Assembly (NCBI GenBank): GCA_958296235.1
Contig: OY282457.1
Span: 1,674,501-1,738,500 of the forward strand
Length of the DNA stretch: 64,000 nucleotides
Origin: an uncultured Candidatus Binatia bacterium
Lineage (GTDB): Bacteria; Desulfobacterota; Binatia; Bin18
Reading direction: 5' to 3'
Position 1 is the first letter of the stretch, and the number at the start of each line of letters is the position of its first letter. A program made the translations under genes and the position numbers. Under the pieces are notes generated by a model. It did no database searches, was not told the origin of the DNA, and saw nothing but the letters and a program-made list of their open reading frames with translations. This document shows positions 11,453 through 23,495 of this stretch, piece by piece.

Positions 11453-12910
11453 ATGGGGTTAGACCTCAGACTGACTCAGAAATTAACCCAAAAACTGGTG
11501 ATGACGCCCCAATTGCGTCAAGCCATCAAAATTCTGCAACTGCCCCGCGGAGAGCTTGATACTCTTATTGATGAAGAGTTGGCGGAGAATCCGGTCATTG
11601 AGCGCGTCACCGAGGACGAGGCGATTTTTGACGACGGCCGCGGCAATGGCGAAGAGCCAACTCAGACCGCCACACAAGAGGCGCACACAGAAAAGGACCA
11701 GATTGACTGGCAGACGTATCTCAGCACCTATAATAACAATAACGACATGCCTGCTCCTCCCCCAACTGGAGACGAAGACGCGGAGAGTGAGCGTCAAAAT
11801 GCCCCAGAGGATCGTCTGCCCCGCACAGAGTCGCTGACCGAACATCTCACCTGGCAGTTACGTTTCCGCAGCCTGACCAAAACAGAAGAACATCTCGCCT
11901 CTCTGATCGTCGGGAATCTGGACGTTGACGGCTATCTGGAGGCCAGTGCCGAGGAACTCGCCGAGAGTGCCGGCGGTAGTCCCGAGGAGGTTGCGCGAGT
12001 CTTACGGATTGTGCAGTCGTGCGACCCGATTGGAGTCGGCGCCCGCGACCTCCAGGAATGCCTGCTGTTACAGCTGCGTGCGGCTCAGCACGAGGGCGAA
12101 GCGATTGACGAGTCCCTGCTCCGTTTAACAACGCTGATTGTCCAGCGCCATCTCCAGAGCCTTGAAGGACGGCGCTATGATCGGTTGGCAAAAGCGCTCA
12201 ATGTTCCTACGGAAGAAGTCCAGCGGGCGATCAAACTCATTACTGCTCTTGAACCCAAGCCCGGACGCAATTACGGGGCCGGGGACATCCGCTATGTCAC
12301 GCCGGACGTGTATGTCCATAAGATCGGAGACGAGTATCGGGTGACGCTCAACGAAGAGGGTCTGCCGCGTCTCAAGGTGAGCAATGCGTATCGCCATTTA
12401 CTCACCCAAGACGGCGAGGCAAAAGAGTATGTCCAGGATAAACTGCGTGCCGCAGCCTGGCTGATTAAGAGCATTCACCAACGCCAGCGGACCCTGCTCC
12501 TGGTTGCTGAGAGTCTGGTCAAATTCCAGCAGGATTTTCTGAACTATGGTGTTTCCCATATGCGCCCCCTGGTGTTACGCGATGTGGCGGATGACATTGG
12601 CGCGCATGAGTCCACGGTCAGCCGGGCCATTGCCGGCAAGTATATCGCCACGCTACGCGGCTTGTATCCACTCAAAAAATTTTTCACAACAGGGCTGAAG
12701 AGCCACTATGGACAAGACGTTTCGGCAGAAAGCGTCAAGGCCCAAATTCGCGCCCTGATTGATCGGGAAGACCCGTACAAACCCCTGAGTGATGAAGAAA
12801 TTGCAAAAACACTGTCCCGCAGTCATATCAGGATTGCCCGCCGGACCGTCGCCAAATACAGAGAGGGCCTCAATATTCTTTCCTCTGCAAAGCGGAAATA
12901 CGCCCGCTAG
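11453..12910 (+). CDS. rpoN: RNA polymerase sigma-54 factor
   Basis: Sigma-54 directs RNA polymerase to -24/-12 promoters and needs AAA+ activators. The 485-aa chain has the glutamine-rich region I (LTQKLVMTPQLRQAIKILQL), an acidic region II (about residues 55-125), the core-binding and DNA-binding domains (VADDIGAHESTVSRAIAGKY helix-turn-helix) and a C-terminal RpoN box ending ARRTVAKYREGLNI. It belongs to the lptB-rpoN-ptsN-rapZ cluster; the hpf gene often found after rpoN is absent. Confidence 0.96.
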   Translation: MGLDLRLTQKLTQKLVMTPQLRQAIKILQLPRGELDTLIDEELAENPVIERVTEDEAIFDDGRGNGEEPTQTATQEAHTEKDQIDWQTYLSTYNNNNDMPAPPPTGDEDAESERQNAPEDRLPRTESLTEHLTWQLRFRSLTKTEEHLASLIVGNLDVDGYLEASAEELAESAGGSPEEVARVLRIVQSCDPIGVGARDLQECLLLQLRAAQHEGEAIDESLLRLTTLIVQRHLQSLEGRRYDRLAKALNVPTEEVQRAIKLITALEPKPGRNYGAGDIRYVTPDVYVHKIGDEYRVTLNEEGLPRLKVSNAYRHLLTQDGEAKEYVQDKLRAAAWLIKSIHQRQRTLLLVAESLVKFQQDFLNYGVSHMRPLVLRDVADDIGAHESTVSRAIAGKYIATLRGLYPLKKFFTTGLKSHYGQDVSAESVKAQIRALIDREDPYKPLSDEEIAKTLSRSHIRIARRTVAKYREGLNILSSAKRKYAR

Positions 12911-12944
12911 GCGGCAGTCCTGTTCGGAATGAAGGAATACTCCC

Positions 12945-13406
12945 ATGCGTGTCGTTGATATCCTCAACCAGGAATCCATTCTCCCCCAGCTCCAGGGCCG
13001 CACCAAGACCGCTGTCCTCCGGGAGCTCGCCCAACACCTCGCCCAGCATACACCAGGTGTCGACGCCGAGCAGTTGGTCGCCGTGCTCCTGGACCGTGAA
13101 CGTCTCGGCACAACGGCCATTGGTGAAGGCATTGCCATACCCCACGGGAAGTTATCCGGCCTCAAGAACGTAGTCGCCGTTTTTGGCCTGAGTCCACACG
13201 GGGTGGACTGTAGCTCCCTTGATGGCGGGCTGACGCGGCTATTCTTTTTGCTTGTTGCGCCAGAAGATTCTGCCGGCGTCCACCTCAAGGCCCTGGCTCG
13301 GGTCTCTCGACTCCTGAAAGACAAGACGTTTCGAGAACGCTTGCTCCAAGGCGGTAGCCAGGCGGATTTACACCGGCTGATCTGTGAGGAAGATAACAAC
13401 CTTTAG
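12945..13406 (+). CDS. ptsN: Nitrogen PTS IIA protein PtsN
   Basis: PtsN (EIIA-Ntr) is a regulatory phosphoacceptor linked to nitrogen and potassium control. The 153-aa chain is a PTS EIIA type-2 domain. The phosphorylated His is in GIAIPHGK, about residue 67. It starts 34 nt after rpoN with AAGGAAT upstream, and precedes rapZ. A partner NPr is encoded downstream, but no EI-Ntr (ptsP) appears in the window. Confidence 0.9.
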   Translation: MRVVDILNQESILPQLQGRTKTAVLRELAQHLAQHTPGVDAEQLVAVLLDRERLGTTAIGEGIAIPHGKLSGLKNVVAVFGLSPHGVDCSSLDGGLTRLFFLLVAPEDSAGVHLKALARVSRLLKDKTFRERLLQGGSQADLHRLICEEDNNL

Positions 13407-13435
13407 GGGGGAGGCCACACCCGACACGTACAGCT

Positions 13436-14308
13436 ATGCAAGTCGTTGTCGTTACGGGCTTATCAGGCTCAGGGAAAAGTACCGCAATCCGCGTCCTGGA
13501 GGATCGTGGCTTCTACTGCATCGATAATCTGCCAGTTGCCCTCATCCCCCGATTTCTTGAGCTCAGCGAAAATAATCAGGAACATATCGGCCGGGTCGCC
13601 CTAGGCATTGATCTGCGCGAGCGGATTTTTCTGCACGAATACCCGACGGTCCTTGAAGGGCTGCGCCAGAAGGGCCACCAGATCAAGGTCCTGTATTTTG
13701 AAGCCAGCGCCGATGTCCTCGTGCGGCGCTTTAGCGAAACCCGCCGTCCCCACCCGGCTGCCGGAGACGGCGGAGTCCTTCAGGGGATTCAGACCGAAGA
13801 GGAACAGCTCGCCGCACTGCGCGCCTCGGCCGACCTGGTTATGGATACGTCCGCGCATAGCGTACACGAACTCCGGGAGGCTCTCCTGCAGCATATTGAA
13901 CGCGACCCCCACTCCCAACGGCCTTTACTCATTACCGTCGAGTCGTTCGGCTATAAATACGGAATCCCCATCGATGCTGATATGATGCTGGACGTCCGTT
14001 TTCTTCCCAATCCTTTTTTTGTCGATGCGCTTCGGCACAAGACCGGCACGGAGCGCGCCGTCGTAGACTTTGTCCTCGGCCAGGAGGAAACCACGCTCTT
14101 TTTGAGCCAGCTATCGCCCTTACTCCAATCGACGCTGCCCCTGTATGCCAGAGAGGGAAAAAGCTATCTCACTCTGGCCATTGGGTGTACCGGCGGCCAG
14201 CATCGCTCGGTCGTCATCGCCGAAGAAGTGGGCCGCCAGCTCCAGGCCTGGGACTATAGCGTTCGTATTCAGCACCGCGACAGGCAGCGGGAAAGAGCAG
14301 CGGGATGA
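13436..14308 (+). CDS. rapZ: RNase adapter RapZ
   Basis: RapZ is a P-loop protein that in enterobacteria guides RNase E to the GlmZ small RNA; elsewhere it is a nucleotide-binding regulator often linked to the nitrogen PTS. The 290-aa protein shows Walker [10 protein letters not shown], then FYCIDNLP, RRFSETRRPHP, SFGYKYGIP, DVRFLPNPFF and IGCTGGQHRSV, all family hallmarks. It overlaps the HPr-like gene by 4 nt. Confidence 0.94.
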   Translation: MQVVVVTGLSGSGKSTAIRVLEDRGFYCIDNLPVALIPRFLELSENNQEHIGRVALGIDLRERIFLHEYPTVLEGLRQKGHQIKVLYFEASADVLVRRFSETRRPHPAAGDGGVLQGIQTEEEQLAALRASADLVMDTSAHSVHELREALLQHIERDPHSQRPLLITVESFGYKYGIPIDADMMLDVRFLPNPFFVDALRHKTGTERAVVDFVLGQEETTLFLSQLSPLLQSTLPLYAREGKSYLTLAIGCTGGQHRSVVIAEEVGRQLQAWDYSVRIQHRDRQRERAAG

Positions 14309-14580
14309 CCCTCCCCCTCCACGCCCGGCTCACCCTCCTCAACGCAATGGGCTTGCACGCCCGCGCGGCAGCGTCCTTCGTCAAGGCCCTCAAAGACCTC
14401 AAGGTTGAGGTCAGCGTCAGTTGGGAGGGACAGACGGCAAACGGGCGCAGCGTCCTCGACCTGCTGACCCTCGGCGCTCCACAGGGCAGCGTCCTTGAGC
14501 TACAGATTCAGGGCGACGATGCAGAGGAGGCGCTCTCGGCGCTCACCCGTCTCATCGCCCATCGTTTTGACGAAGAATAA
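14305..14580 (+). CDS. ptsO: HPr-like phosphocarrier NPr
   Basis: This 91-aa protein is a histidine phosphocarrier of the PTS. The active-site His18 lies in AMGLHARAA, and a Ser sits at the regulatory position in NGRSVLDLLTL. Its place directly after ptsN and rapZ argues for the nitrogen PTS branch (NPr) rather than sugar transport. No HPr kinase gene is seen nearby. Confidence 0.88.
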   Translation: MTLPLHARLTLLNAMGLHARAAASFVKALKDLKVEVSVSWEGQTANGRSVLDLLTLGAPQGSVLELQIQGDDAEEALSALTRLIAHRFDEE

Positions 14581-14624
14581 ACGATCTCTTCCAGCCAGCC
14601 ACTTTAGTAGTGGTTCCATTTGTA

Positions 14625-14735
14625 TTCCCCCCGCACCCCAGCCCCCTTCGACTCCGCTTGCGCTACGCTCAGGGTGACCGGACGGGCCGTTCGTGCTGAG
14701 CCTGTCCTGAGTTGCACCGAAGGCCCCTCCTAACC
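14625..14735. repeat. Dispersed repeat in the NPr-metK intergenic region
   Basis: The stretch carries phrases such as CTTCGACTCC, CTCAGGGTGA and CTGAGCCTGTC. Related phrases recur near 32450, 39180, 42900 and 57360. It is a noncoding dispersed repeat; no stable reading frame crosses it. Tandem CCCCTCTCCACT copies follow at about 14740-14775. Confidence 0.5.
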
Positions 14736-14791
14736 ACTCTCCCCTCTCCACTAATCACTAACCCCTCTCCACTCCCGCAGCTTTCTACCCC

Positions 14792-14820
14792 TTGACGCTC
14801 AGAAGGGGATTCTATTATAT
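14792..14820 (+). promoter_or_regulatory. Sigma-70 type promoter of metK
   Basis: TTGACG (14792-14797) and TTATAT (14815-14820) are separated by 17 bp, a good match to the housekeeping consensus. Transcription would begin near 14827, giving a leader of about 43 nt before metK. Confidence 0.65.
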
Positions 14821-14826
14821 GCGCCC

Positions 14827-14845
14827 AGCCGTTCAGGGTACGGCT
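14827..14845 (+). other. Hairpin in the metK leader
   Basis: A 6-bp perfect stem (AGCCGT/ACGGCT) with a 7-nt loop lies at the predicted 5' end of the metK mRNA, 25 nt before the start codon and just ahead of the AAGGAG ribosome binding site. I could not match it to a SAM riboswitch class that I know. It may simply stabilise the 5' end. Confidence 0.35.
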
Positions 14846-14869
14846 AGCATCACGCCAAGGAGAAAAACT

Positions 14870-17357
<2,488 letters not shown>

Positions 17358-17366
17358 GTTCTACCT

Positions 17367-18566
17367 ATGAGCGGTGGGGTGTTTCGGTGGATGCTGGGGA
17401 TGGTGCTTCTTGCGAGCGTAGCCCCCTTCGCCTTTGCCCTCTCCCCGCCCCGTCCCGCTCTCGAAGAAATACGGCATACCTCAGTTCCGGATTACACCCG
17501 GGTGATTATCACCCTCTCGGCTCGTGCAGATTACAAGCACTTCCGGGTTGCGGCCAATCAGGCCCATGACAGACCGGACCGCATTGTCATTGATTTTTCC
17601 CCAACCCGGCTTGACCCCAACCTGCGCGAGCCGATTCCCGTGGATGACGGCCTGCTCAAACGCATCCGAACCGGCCAGTTTTCGCCAACCACAGCCCGGG
17701 TCGTGATTGATTTGGAACAGATTGAGAGCTATACCGCTTTTCCGCTCTACTCTCCATATCGACTCATTATTGATGTCAAAGGCAAGAGCAGGAAAACTGA
17801 GGTAGACCAACCAGCCGAGCAAGCCCCAGCGCCTCAGCCCTATCGGATTATGATTGATCCCGGGCACGGCGGGCGTGATCCTGGCGCGGTCGGCGTTGGC
17901 GGGCTCAAGGAGAAAACCGTCGTTCTGGCCATCAGCAAAAGACTCGGTAAAAAGCTGGAATCTCGCCTCAAGCTGGAGACCCGTCGCCCGGTAAAAGTGC
18001 TCTATACGCGAGCGAGCGACGTCTTTATTCCCCTGCCGGACCGCACGGCCCTGGCCAATGCCGAGGGGGCCGACCTGTTTATTTCGATCCATGCCAATGC
18101 GAGTGAAAATCCTCACCTCCAAGGAGTGGAGACCTATTATCTGAACAATACCAATGATCGGGCCACTATTCGGTTGGCAAGCCTTGAAAATGGCCCGCTG
18201 TACGGAAGGAAAAATGGCCGGGAATTATCCTTTAACGCTGAGACTGCTGATATTGTGAGTGATCTTATCCAAAACCATAAAGTGGAAGAGTCGAGAGTCT
18301 TTGCCCAGGTCATTCAGTCCTCTATGATGGCTCAGGTTGCCAAACGTCATACGCAGGCGCGCAACCTTGGGGTCAAAAAAGGACCGTTCTATGTGCTTGT
18401 TGGAGCGGAGATGCCGTGTGTCTTGGCCGAGGTGTCATTTCTGACGCACCGCGTCCAGGGTAAGCTGTTACGTTCCTCAGCCTATCAGGAAGCCATAGCC
18501 GAAGGACTTTTTCAGGGGATGGCCCGATTTATCAAAGAAGAGTTGCCACGCATGGATAGTCTCTAA
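17367..18566 (+). CDS. amiC: N-acetylmuramoyl-L-alanine amidase (AMIN + Amidase_3)
   Basis: This secreted peptidoglycan amidase cuts the amide bond between MurNAc and L-Ala during cell separation. An N-terminal signal segment (about residues 1-25) precedes an AMIN domain (about 35-140, with VIIDLEQIESYTAFPLYSPY) that targets septal or envelope sites. The zinc amidase domain follows (IMIDPGHGGRDPGAVG, LKEKTVVLAI, FISIHANA, VLAEVSFLTH). It lies 9 nt after ahcY. The exact paralogue name (AmiA/B/C) is not decided by sequence alone. Confidence 0.9.
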   Translation: MSGGVFRWMLGMVLLASVAPFAFALSPPRPALEEIRHTSVPDYTRVIITLSARADYKHFRVAANQAHDRPDRIVIDFSPTRLDPNLREPIPVDDGLLKRIRTGQFSPTTARVVIDLEQIESYTAFPLYSPYRLIIDVKGKSRKTEVDQPAEQAPAPQPYRIMIDPGHGGRDPGAVGVGGLKEKTVVLAISKRLGKKLESRLKLETRRPVKVLYTRASDVFIPLPDRTALANAEGADLFISIHANASENPHLQGVETYYLNNTNDRATIRLASLENGPLYGRKNGRELSFNAETADIVSDLIQNHKVEESRVFAQVIQSSMMAQVAKRHTQARNLGVKKGPFYVLVGAEMPCVLAEVSFLTHRVQGKLLRSSAYQEAIAEGLFQGMARFIKEELPRMDSL

Positions 18567-18595
18567 GTCCATGTCAGCAGGAAAGACAGCGTATA

Positions 18596-21322
18596 ATGGA
18601 CGCCGACCGGCAATACTCGCCCCCCAGTCTCATTAAACTGCCGCCCCTCCCTTCGTCAGACCCGGATGTGGAACTTGATCCCGCTTGGAACCTCGGTCGG
18701 ATTGCCAGCGCCTATCGCACTCAGGTCCATGAATTGCTGGTACGACACCAGGCGAAGAGTCAGAGTGGACGCTCCGTTGTCGAGGTCCACACCGCGCTGA
18801 TCGATCAGCTCGTGCGCTACGTCTTTAGCGCCGCGACCCGCCTCTACACGCGACGCTATACCAGCCTCAGCCAACGCTGCAGCCTGTTTGCCCTGGGCGG
18901 CTATGGCCGCGGGGAATTAAATCCGCATTCCGACATTGATTTACTCTTCCTCTACCACTGGAAAATCACCCCCTATGCCGAGACGGTGTGGGAAACGCTG
19001 TATTACAGTCTGATGGACGCCGGCTGGACGGTCGGCCATGCGGTCCGCAATATTCGGGAGTGCCTCCGGCACGCGGGTCGGGATTTTGAAATTAAAACGT
19101 CCCTGCTGGATAGTCGCTATCTGTGTGGTGAAGAGTCCTTGGCCCAGGAGTTTCAGACCGCGGTGCAGCACGACTTGGTGGAGAAACGAACTGAACAGTT
19201 TTTTCAGGCAAAGGCCGAAGAGAGTCGCGTCCGCCACCAGCGCCACGGCGATTCGCTCTATCTCCTCGAACCAGACCTGAAAGAGGGCTGTGGCGGGTTG
19301 CGCGATCTGCATACGGCCTGGTGGTTGGCCAAAGTCAAATTCAAGCTCACCAACTGGCGCGAACTCATCGTCAAAGGCGTTGTCTCAGAACCCACTCTGG
19401 CCGCGGTAGAAGCGGCCCAGGATTTCTTGTGGCGGGTGCGGAACGGACTCCATCTGCTTGAGCGGACCGAGCAGGACACGCTGACCTTTGAATACCAGGA
19501 TCAGCTCGCCCCGGCGTGCGGCTTTGCGGACGCCACCCAGTTCATGCGGACCTACTACCAACACGTCACGACCATTCATGATTTTACCCGCTTCATGTTT
19601 GAGCGCTGCGCAGCGCCGTCTCGCCTCTTCAACTTCCTGGGCCGCCCGCGGGGTCGGCATATCCGTGAAGGCCTCCGTATTGTTGACCAGACCCTGCATG
19701 TGACGAAGCCTGAAATGCTCACGCAGGAGCCGCTCAATCTCGTGACCCTCTTCCATGATGCCCAGCGTCACGGCGTCGTGTGTACCCGTGAAACCAGGCA
19801 GGCGATTCGTCAGGCACTGACCAGCCTGCCGCCAGACACGGCCAGCCGCCCCGCCGTGCGGGAGGCCTTTCTTGCCATCCTCTCCTGGAAGCAGCGGGTT
19901 GCCCCAACCCTGCGCGCGATGCACGAAGTCGGCCTGCTCGAATGGCTGTTACCCGAGTTTGGTCATTTACGCTGGCGAACGCAGCGCGACCTGTATCATA
20001 TCTATGCCATCGACGAGCATACCTTGCATGGCGTGGCAGAACTCGAACGCTTGCGCGACGGCGAATATAAAGAAAGTCTGCCGCTCCTGACCCAGGTCAT
20101 GCGTGAGATTGACCGGGTGGACCTCTTATTCCTGTCGATGCTCTTCCACGATGTGGGCAAGGGATTTGGCGTCGAGCACTCCGCCCGGAGCGCCGAGATG
20201 GTGGATGCAGCGGCCAGTCGCTGGCAACTGCCTCCAGACGAGGCGCACGAGTGGCAGGTCCTCGTCCGCCAGCATCTCTTTATGTCCCACATCGCCCAAC
20301 GGCGCGATCTTTCGGACGACGCGCAAATTGCGGATTTCGCCCGGACGGTAGAGAATCCCGGGTGCTTAAAGCGGCTCTATCTGCTGACGTTTGCCGATAT
20401 GAAGGCGGTTGGCCCCAAGGTCTGGAATAGCTGGAAGGGGGGGCTCCTCAACGAACTCTATCTGCGCACCCTGGAGCGCCTGGAAACGGGAGCGCAGATA
20501 GAGGACGATCAGGGCGCGCGCCTCCAGCGCCGGAAAGAGCGCATTCGACAGCGTCTGGGCGCCCAGGCAGCCGCCGCCCAGCTCTCCCAATTCCTGACCG
20601 CAATGCCGGACAGCTATTTCCTGACGACCCCGGAGGATGCGGTCCCAGAGCATTTCCAACTCATGAGCCGCTTTGTCCAGGCAGAGGCGGACACCCCCTA
20701 CCGCGCCAGCCTGCACCACTTTCCAGAGCAGGAGTATAGTGAATTCACCCTGGTTACGCGTGATCGCCCAGGGCTCTTTTCCATGCTCGCCGGTGTCCTC
20801 GCCGCCAGCGGACTCAGCATTTCCGGCGCGCGCGCCTTCACCAGCGGAGTCAGAGGCGCCAGCCAGCGCGGTATCGCTCTGGATGTCTTTCGGCTGTCGC
20901 ACCTGGACCGTCAGGACCTGCTGCTCTCAGAAGATACCTGGGCCCGATTTTATACCCGGCTGAACGCCGTCTTACGCGGTGAGCGAACAGTTGAAGACCT
21001 GCTTCAGGCGGCGCGGCCACCGGCGTTTCTTCTACGCGCCCGCCCGCGCCTGCGGACCGAGATCACAATTGATAACACCACGTCACCAACCTACACCCTG
21101 GTCGATGTCACGGCTCTGGACCGCATAGGGCTCTTATTCGAGGTGACTCACACCTTGTTCCAACTCGGCCTGGTGATCCACCTGGCGAAAATCACCACCA
21201 ATGTCGATCAGGTCCTTGACGTCTTCTACGTGACGGATGTGACCGGCGCGAAGGTTGGGAATCCCGATCAGGTTATGGCAGAACTGCAAGGGCGTCTGCG
21301 TAGCCATGAGGAAGCCGCATGA
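18596..21322 (+). CDS. glnD: Bifunctional PII uridylyltransferase GlnD
   Basis: GlnD uridylylates PII when glutamine is low and removes the group when it is high. The 908-aa chain contains the nucleotidyltransferase motif GGYGRGELNPHSDIDLLFLY (about residue 100), the HD domain with LSMLFHDVGKG (about 510-530), and two C-terminal ACT domains (starting near YSEFTLVTRDRPGLFSML and YTLVDVTALDRIGLL). It overlaps xerD by 4 nt. With rpoN and the nitrogen PTS upstream, this gives the window a cluster of nitrogen regulators. Confidence 0.95.
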   Translation: MDADRQYSPPSLIKLPPLPSSDPDVELDPAWNLGRIASAYRTQVHELLVRHQAKSQSGRSVVEVHTALIDQLVRYVFSAATRLYTRRYTSLSQRCSLFALGGYGRGELNPHSDIDLLFLYHWKITPYAETVWETLYYSLMDAGWTVGHAVRNIRECLRHAGRDFEIKTSLLDSRYLCGEESLAQEFQTAVQHDLVEKRTEQFFQAKAEESRVRHQRHGDSLYLLEPDLKEGCGGLRDLHTAWWLAKVKFKLTNWRELIVKGVVSEPTLAAVEAAQDFLWRVRNGLHLLERTEQDTLTFEYQDQLAPACGFADATQFMRTYYQHVTTIHDFTRFMFERCAAPSRLFNFLGRPRGRHIREGLRIVDQTLHVTKPEMLTQEPLNLVTLFHDAQRHGVVCTRETRQAIRQALTSLPPDTASRPAVREAFLAILSWKQRVAPTLRAMHEVGLLEWLLPEFGHLRWRTQRDLYHIYAIDEHTLHGVAELERLRDGEYKESLPLLTQVMREIDRVDLLFLSMLFHDVGKGFGVEHSARSAEMVDAAASRWQLPPDEAHEWQVLVRQHLFMSHIAQRRDLSDDAQIADFARTVENPGCLKRLYLLTFADMKAVGPKVWNSWKGGLLNELYLRTLERLETGAQIEDDQGARLQRRKERIRQRLGAQAAAAQLSQFLTAMPDSYFLTTPEDAVPEHFQLMSRFVQAEADTPYRASLHHFPEQEYSEFTLVTRDRPGLFSMLAGVLAASGLSISGARAFTSGVRGASQRGIALDVFRLSHLDRQDLLLSEDTWARFYTRLNAVLRGERTVEDLLQAARPPAFLLRARPRLRTEITIDNTTSPTYTLVDVTALDRIGLLFEVTHTLFQLGLVIHLAKITTNVDQVLDVFYVTDVTGAKVGNPDQVMAELQGRLRSHEEAA

Positions 21323-22329
21323 CGCAGCCCGCCACTTCTCACCAGCCCCCCTTCTCTCACCAGAACAGTGCCCAGAGCGACGCTCTGCTTGACACCTTTC
21401 TGGGTCATCTCACTGTAGAAAAGGGCTTAGCCCCGCGCACGGTAGAGGTCTACAGTCGGGACCTCCACCGGTTCTGCGCCTATTTATCAACCCAGGCTAT
21501 CTCGGATGTCAGACAAGCCGGTTCGCGTCATATCGTGGGTTTTCTCAGCGTCCTGCACGAACAGGGCATATCAACCCGGACCCAATCCCGCGTCTTAACC
21601 GCGCTGCGCGGCTTGTACCGTTTTCTGCAACGAGAAAACGAACTGACCGGGAAAAATCCAACCGCCCTGCTCCATCTGCCCAAGTTTGGCCGTGCCCTGC
21701 CCCACGTCCCGTCCCAGGAACAGGTAGACGCACTCATCACGCTGCCAGACGCGGCGACCCCACTCGGCATGCGGAACCAGACCATGCTCGAAGTCTTATA
21801 CGCGACCGGCCTGCGCGTCTCCGAACTGGTGCAGCTGACAGTCTCTCAGGTCAATCGGGAAGCGGGGTTCGTCCGGGTGCGGGGCAAGGGCAATCGGGAA
21901 CGCCTCGTCCCCCTCGGGACTCGGGCGCTCGCGCAGCTCCAACGCTATCTCGACACCGTCCGACCGGGCCTGCTGAAGCAGCGCAGCAGCGACTATATTT
22001 TCCTGACTCGCTTCGGGAAGCCGATGACCCGTCAGATGTTCTGGGTCATCGTCAAAAAATATGCCCAAGAGTATTCTGCGCCGAATGGCTCTCCCTCCCC
22101 CGATACGTCGGCACTAGCCGATATGGTGCGCGAGACAGCCAAGGCCAACTCACTCTACCCGCACGCCTTTCGGCATGCCTTTGCGACGCATCTGCTGGAG
22201 GGTGGAGCCGACCTGCGAGCGGTCCAGTCCATGCTGGGCCACGCCGATATTGCCACAACGCAAATCTATACGCACCTGGCGAGCGCGCGCTTACGCGAGG
22301 TGCACCGCAAGTATCATCCGCGCGGCTGA
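21319..22329 (+). CDS. xerD: Tyrosine recombinase XerD/XerC
   Basis: This 336-aa site-specific recombinase fits chromosome dimer resolution. It has the N-terminal SAM-like core-binding domain (about 20-105) and the catalytic residues Arg in ATGLRVSELV, Lys in GKGNRERLVP, His-x-x-Arg in PHAFRHAFATHLL, His in MLGHADIATTQ and Tyr in IYTHL. A segment of about 30 residues (KKYAQEYSAPNGSPSPDTS and following) before PHAFRH is longer than usual. XerD is favoured over XerC by general similarity only. It is not beside any element boundary, so a housekeeping role is likelier than an integrase. Confidence 0.85.
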   Translation: MTQPATSHQPPFSHQNSAQSDALLDTFLGHLTVEKGLAPRTVEVYSRDLHRFCAYLSTQAISDVRQAGSRHIVGFLSVLHEQGISTRTQSRVLTALRGLYRFLQRENELTGKNPTALLHLPKFGRALPHVPSQEQVDALITLPDAATPLGMRNQTMLEVLYATGLRVSELVQLTVSQVNREAGFVRVRGKGNRERLVPLGTRALAQLQRYLDTVRPGLLKQRSSDYIFLTRFGKPMTRQMFWVIVKKYAQEYSAPNGSPSPDTSALADMVRETAKANSLYPHAFRHAFATHLLEGGADLRAVQSMLGHADIATTQIYTHLASARLREVHRKYHPRG

Positions 22330-22390
22330 GAACTCGGGCTCAGCCCCTGAACAGGCGAGAAAAAAGGGGCACCTCTTCTTCAGAGCGCTT

Positions 22391-23485
22391 TTACATCACG
22401 ACCACGCTCCGGGCAACTTCGCCTTTCTCCAGCGCGGTCATGGCAGCATTTACTTCATCCAGAGAGTAGGTCCGCGTCACCAGTTCATCGAGTTTGAGCT
22501 TATTGTTCATATACAGCTCAATCAAGCGCGGCATATCGACGTGCGGACGGGAGGAACCGTAGACCGAGCCCTGAATCTTTTTCTCGTTGAGCAGACTGAA
22601 CGCGGGGATCGTCACCGTCTCTTCCCGCGCCGGCGCGCCAACAACAATCGTACTGCCCCCCTGTCGGGTGCAGGCATAGGCCTGTTCAATGGTTTTGCCC
22701 AAACCAATCACCTCAAAAGCGTAATCCGAGCCACGCCCGTCGGTCAGACTACGCACGGTCTTGGTCAGGTCGTCTCGGGCCGGATTCACGCTGTGGGTCG
22801 CGCCGAACTCTTTGGCGTATTCGAGCTTATTATCCATCAGGTCAACCGCGATAATAATACTTGCTCCGGCCAGCGCGCAGCCCTGAATCACATTCAACCC
22901 CACCCCTCCGCAGCCAATGACCACGGCGCTTGTGCCGGGCCTGACCGCGGCGGTATTGATGGCGGCCCCGACCCCGGTCATGACGCCACAGCCGACCAGG
23001 CAGGCTTTGTCGAGCGGCACCTCGTGCGGGATTTTGACACAGGCGATTTCGGGCACTACCGCGTATTCCGCATAGCTCGATAAGCCGGCGGCATGATGGA
23101 TCTGCTGTCCGTTTCTACTCAGCCGACAGGTGCCGTCCAGGAGCGTGCCCTTACCCATAATCGTTCGCATATTCACGCAGAGAACCGGGCTGCCCTGGGC
23201 GCAGTAGTAGCAATGTCCGCAGTAGGGAGCGAAAGACAGGACCACATGGTCGCCGGGCTGCACCATAGTCACGTCCGGCCCGACTTCTTCAACAATACCA
23301 GCGCCTTCATGCCCGGGCACAACGGGCAACGGGGAGCGAATCACACCATGAATAATGGAATAATCGCTATGGCATACGCCATTGGCGGCAATCTTGACGC
23401 GCACTTCTTTTGATTTGGGATAGTCGAGATCAACCTCTTCGACCTGGAGTGGGGTGCTGAGTTCGTACAGGACTGCGGCCTTCAT
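22391..23485 (-). CDS. Zinc-dependent alcohol dehydrogenase
   Basis: This 364-aa medium-chain dehydrogenase binds catalytic zinc (GVCHSDYSII, GHEGAGIVEEVG) and structural zinc (four Cys in CGHCYYCAQGSPVLC). It has the Rossmann motif GCGGVGLNVIQG. The start is the ATG after AGGAGGTAG; a 35-residue in-frame extension is rejected. It resembles class III-like ADHs that act on alcohols or S-hydroxymethyl thiols. It is 10 nt downstream of meaB on the same strand. Confidence 0.88.
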   Translation of the reverse strand: MKAAVLYELSTPLQVEEVDLDYPKSKEVRVKIAANGVCHSDYSIIHGVIRSPLPVVPGHEGAGIVEEVGPDVTMVQPGDHVVLSFAPYCGHCYYCAQGSPVLCVNMRTIMGKGTLLDGTCRLSRNGQQIHHAAGLSSYAEYAVVPEIACVKIPHEVPLDKACLVGCGVMTGVGAAINTAAVRPGTSAVVIGCGGVGLNVIQGCALAGASIIIAVDLMDNKLEYAKEFGATHSVNPARDDLTKTVRSLTDGRGSDYAFEVIGLGKTIEQAYACTRQGGSTIVVGAPAREETVTIPAFSLLNEKKIQGSVYGSSRPHVDMPRLIELYMNNKLKLDELVTRTYSLDEVNAAMTALEKGEVARSVVVM

Positions 23486-23495
23486 ACTACCTCCT

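Noticed and set aside
14827..14845. metK leader hairpin as a known SAM riboswitch
   Set aside because: It lacks the multi-stem junction of SAM-I/IV and the conserved pseudoknot of SAM-II/V that I know.
21319..22329. Tyrosine recombinase as an integrase of a mobile element
   Set aside because: It overlaps glnD by 4 nt, and no attachment site or element genes adjoin it, so a housekeeping Xer protein is likelier.
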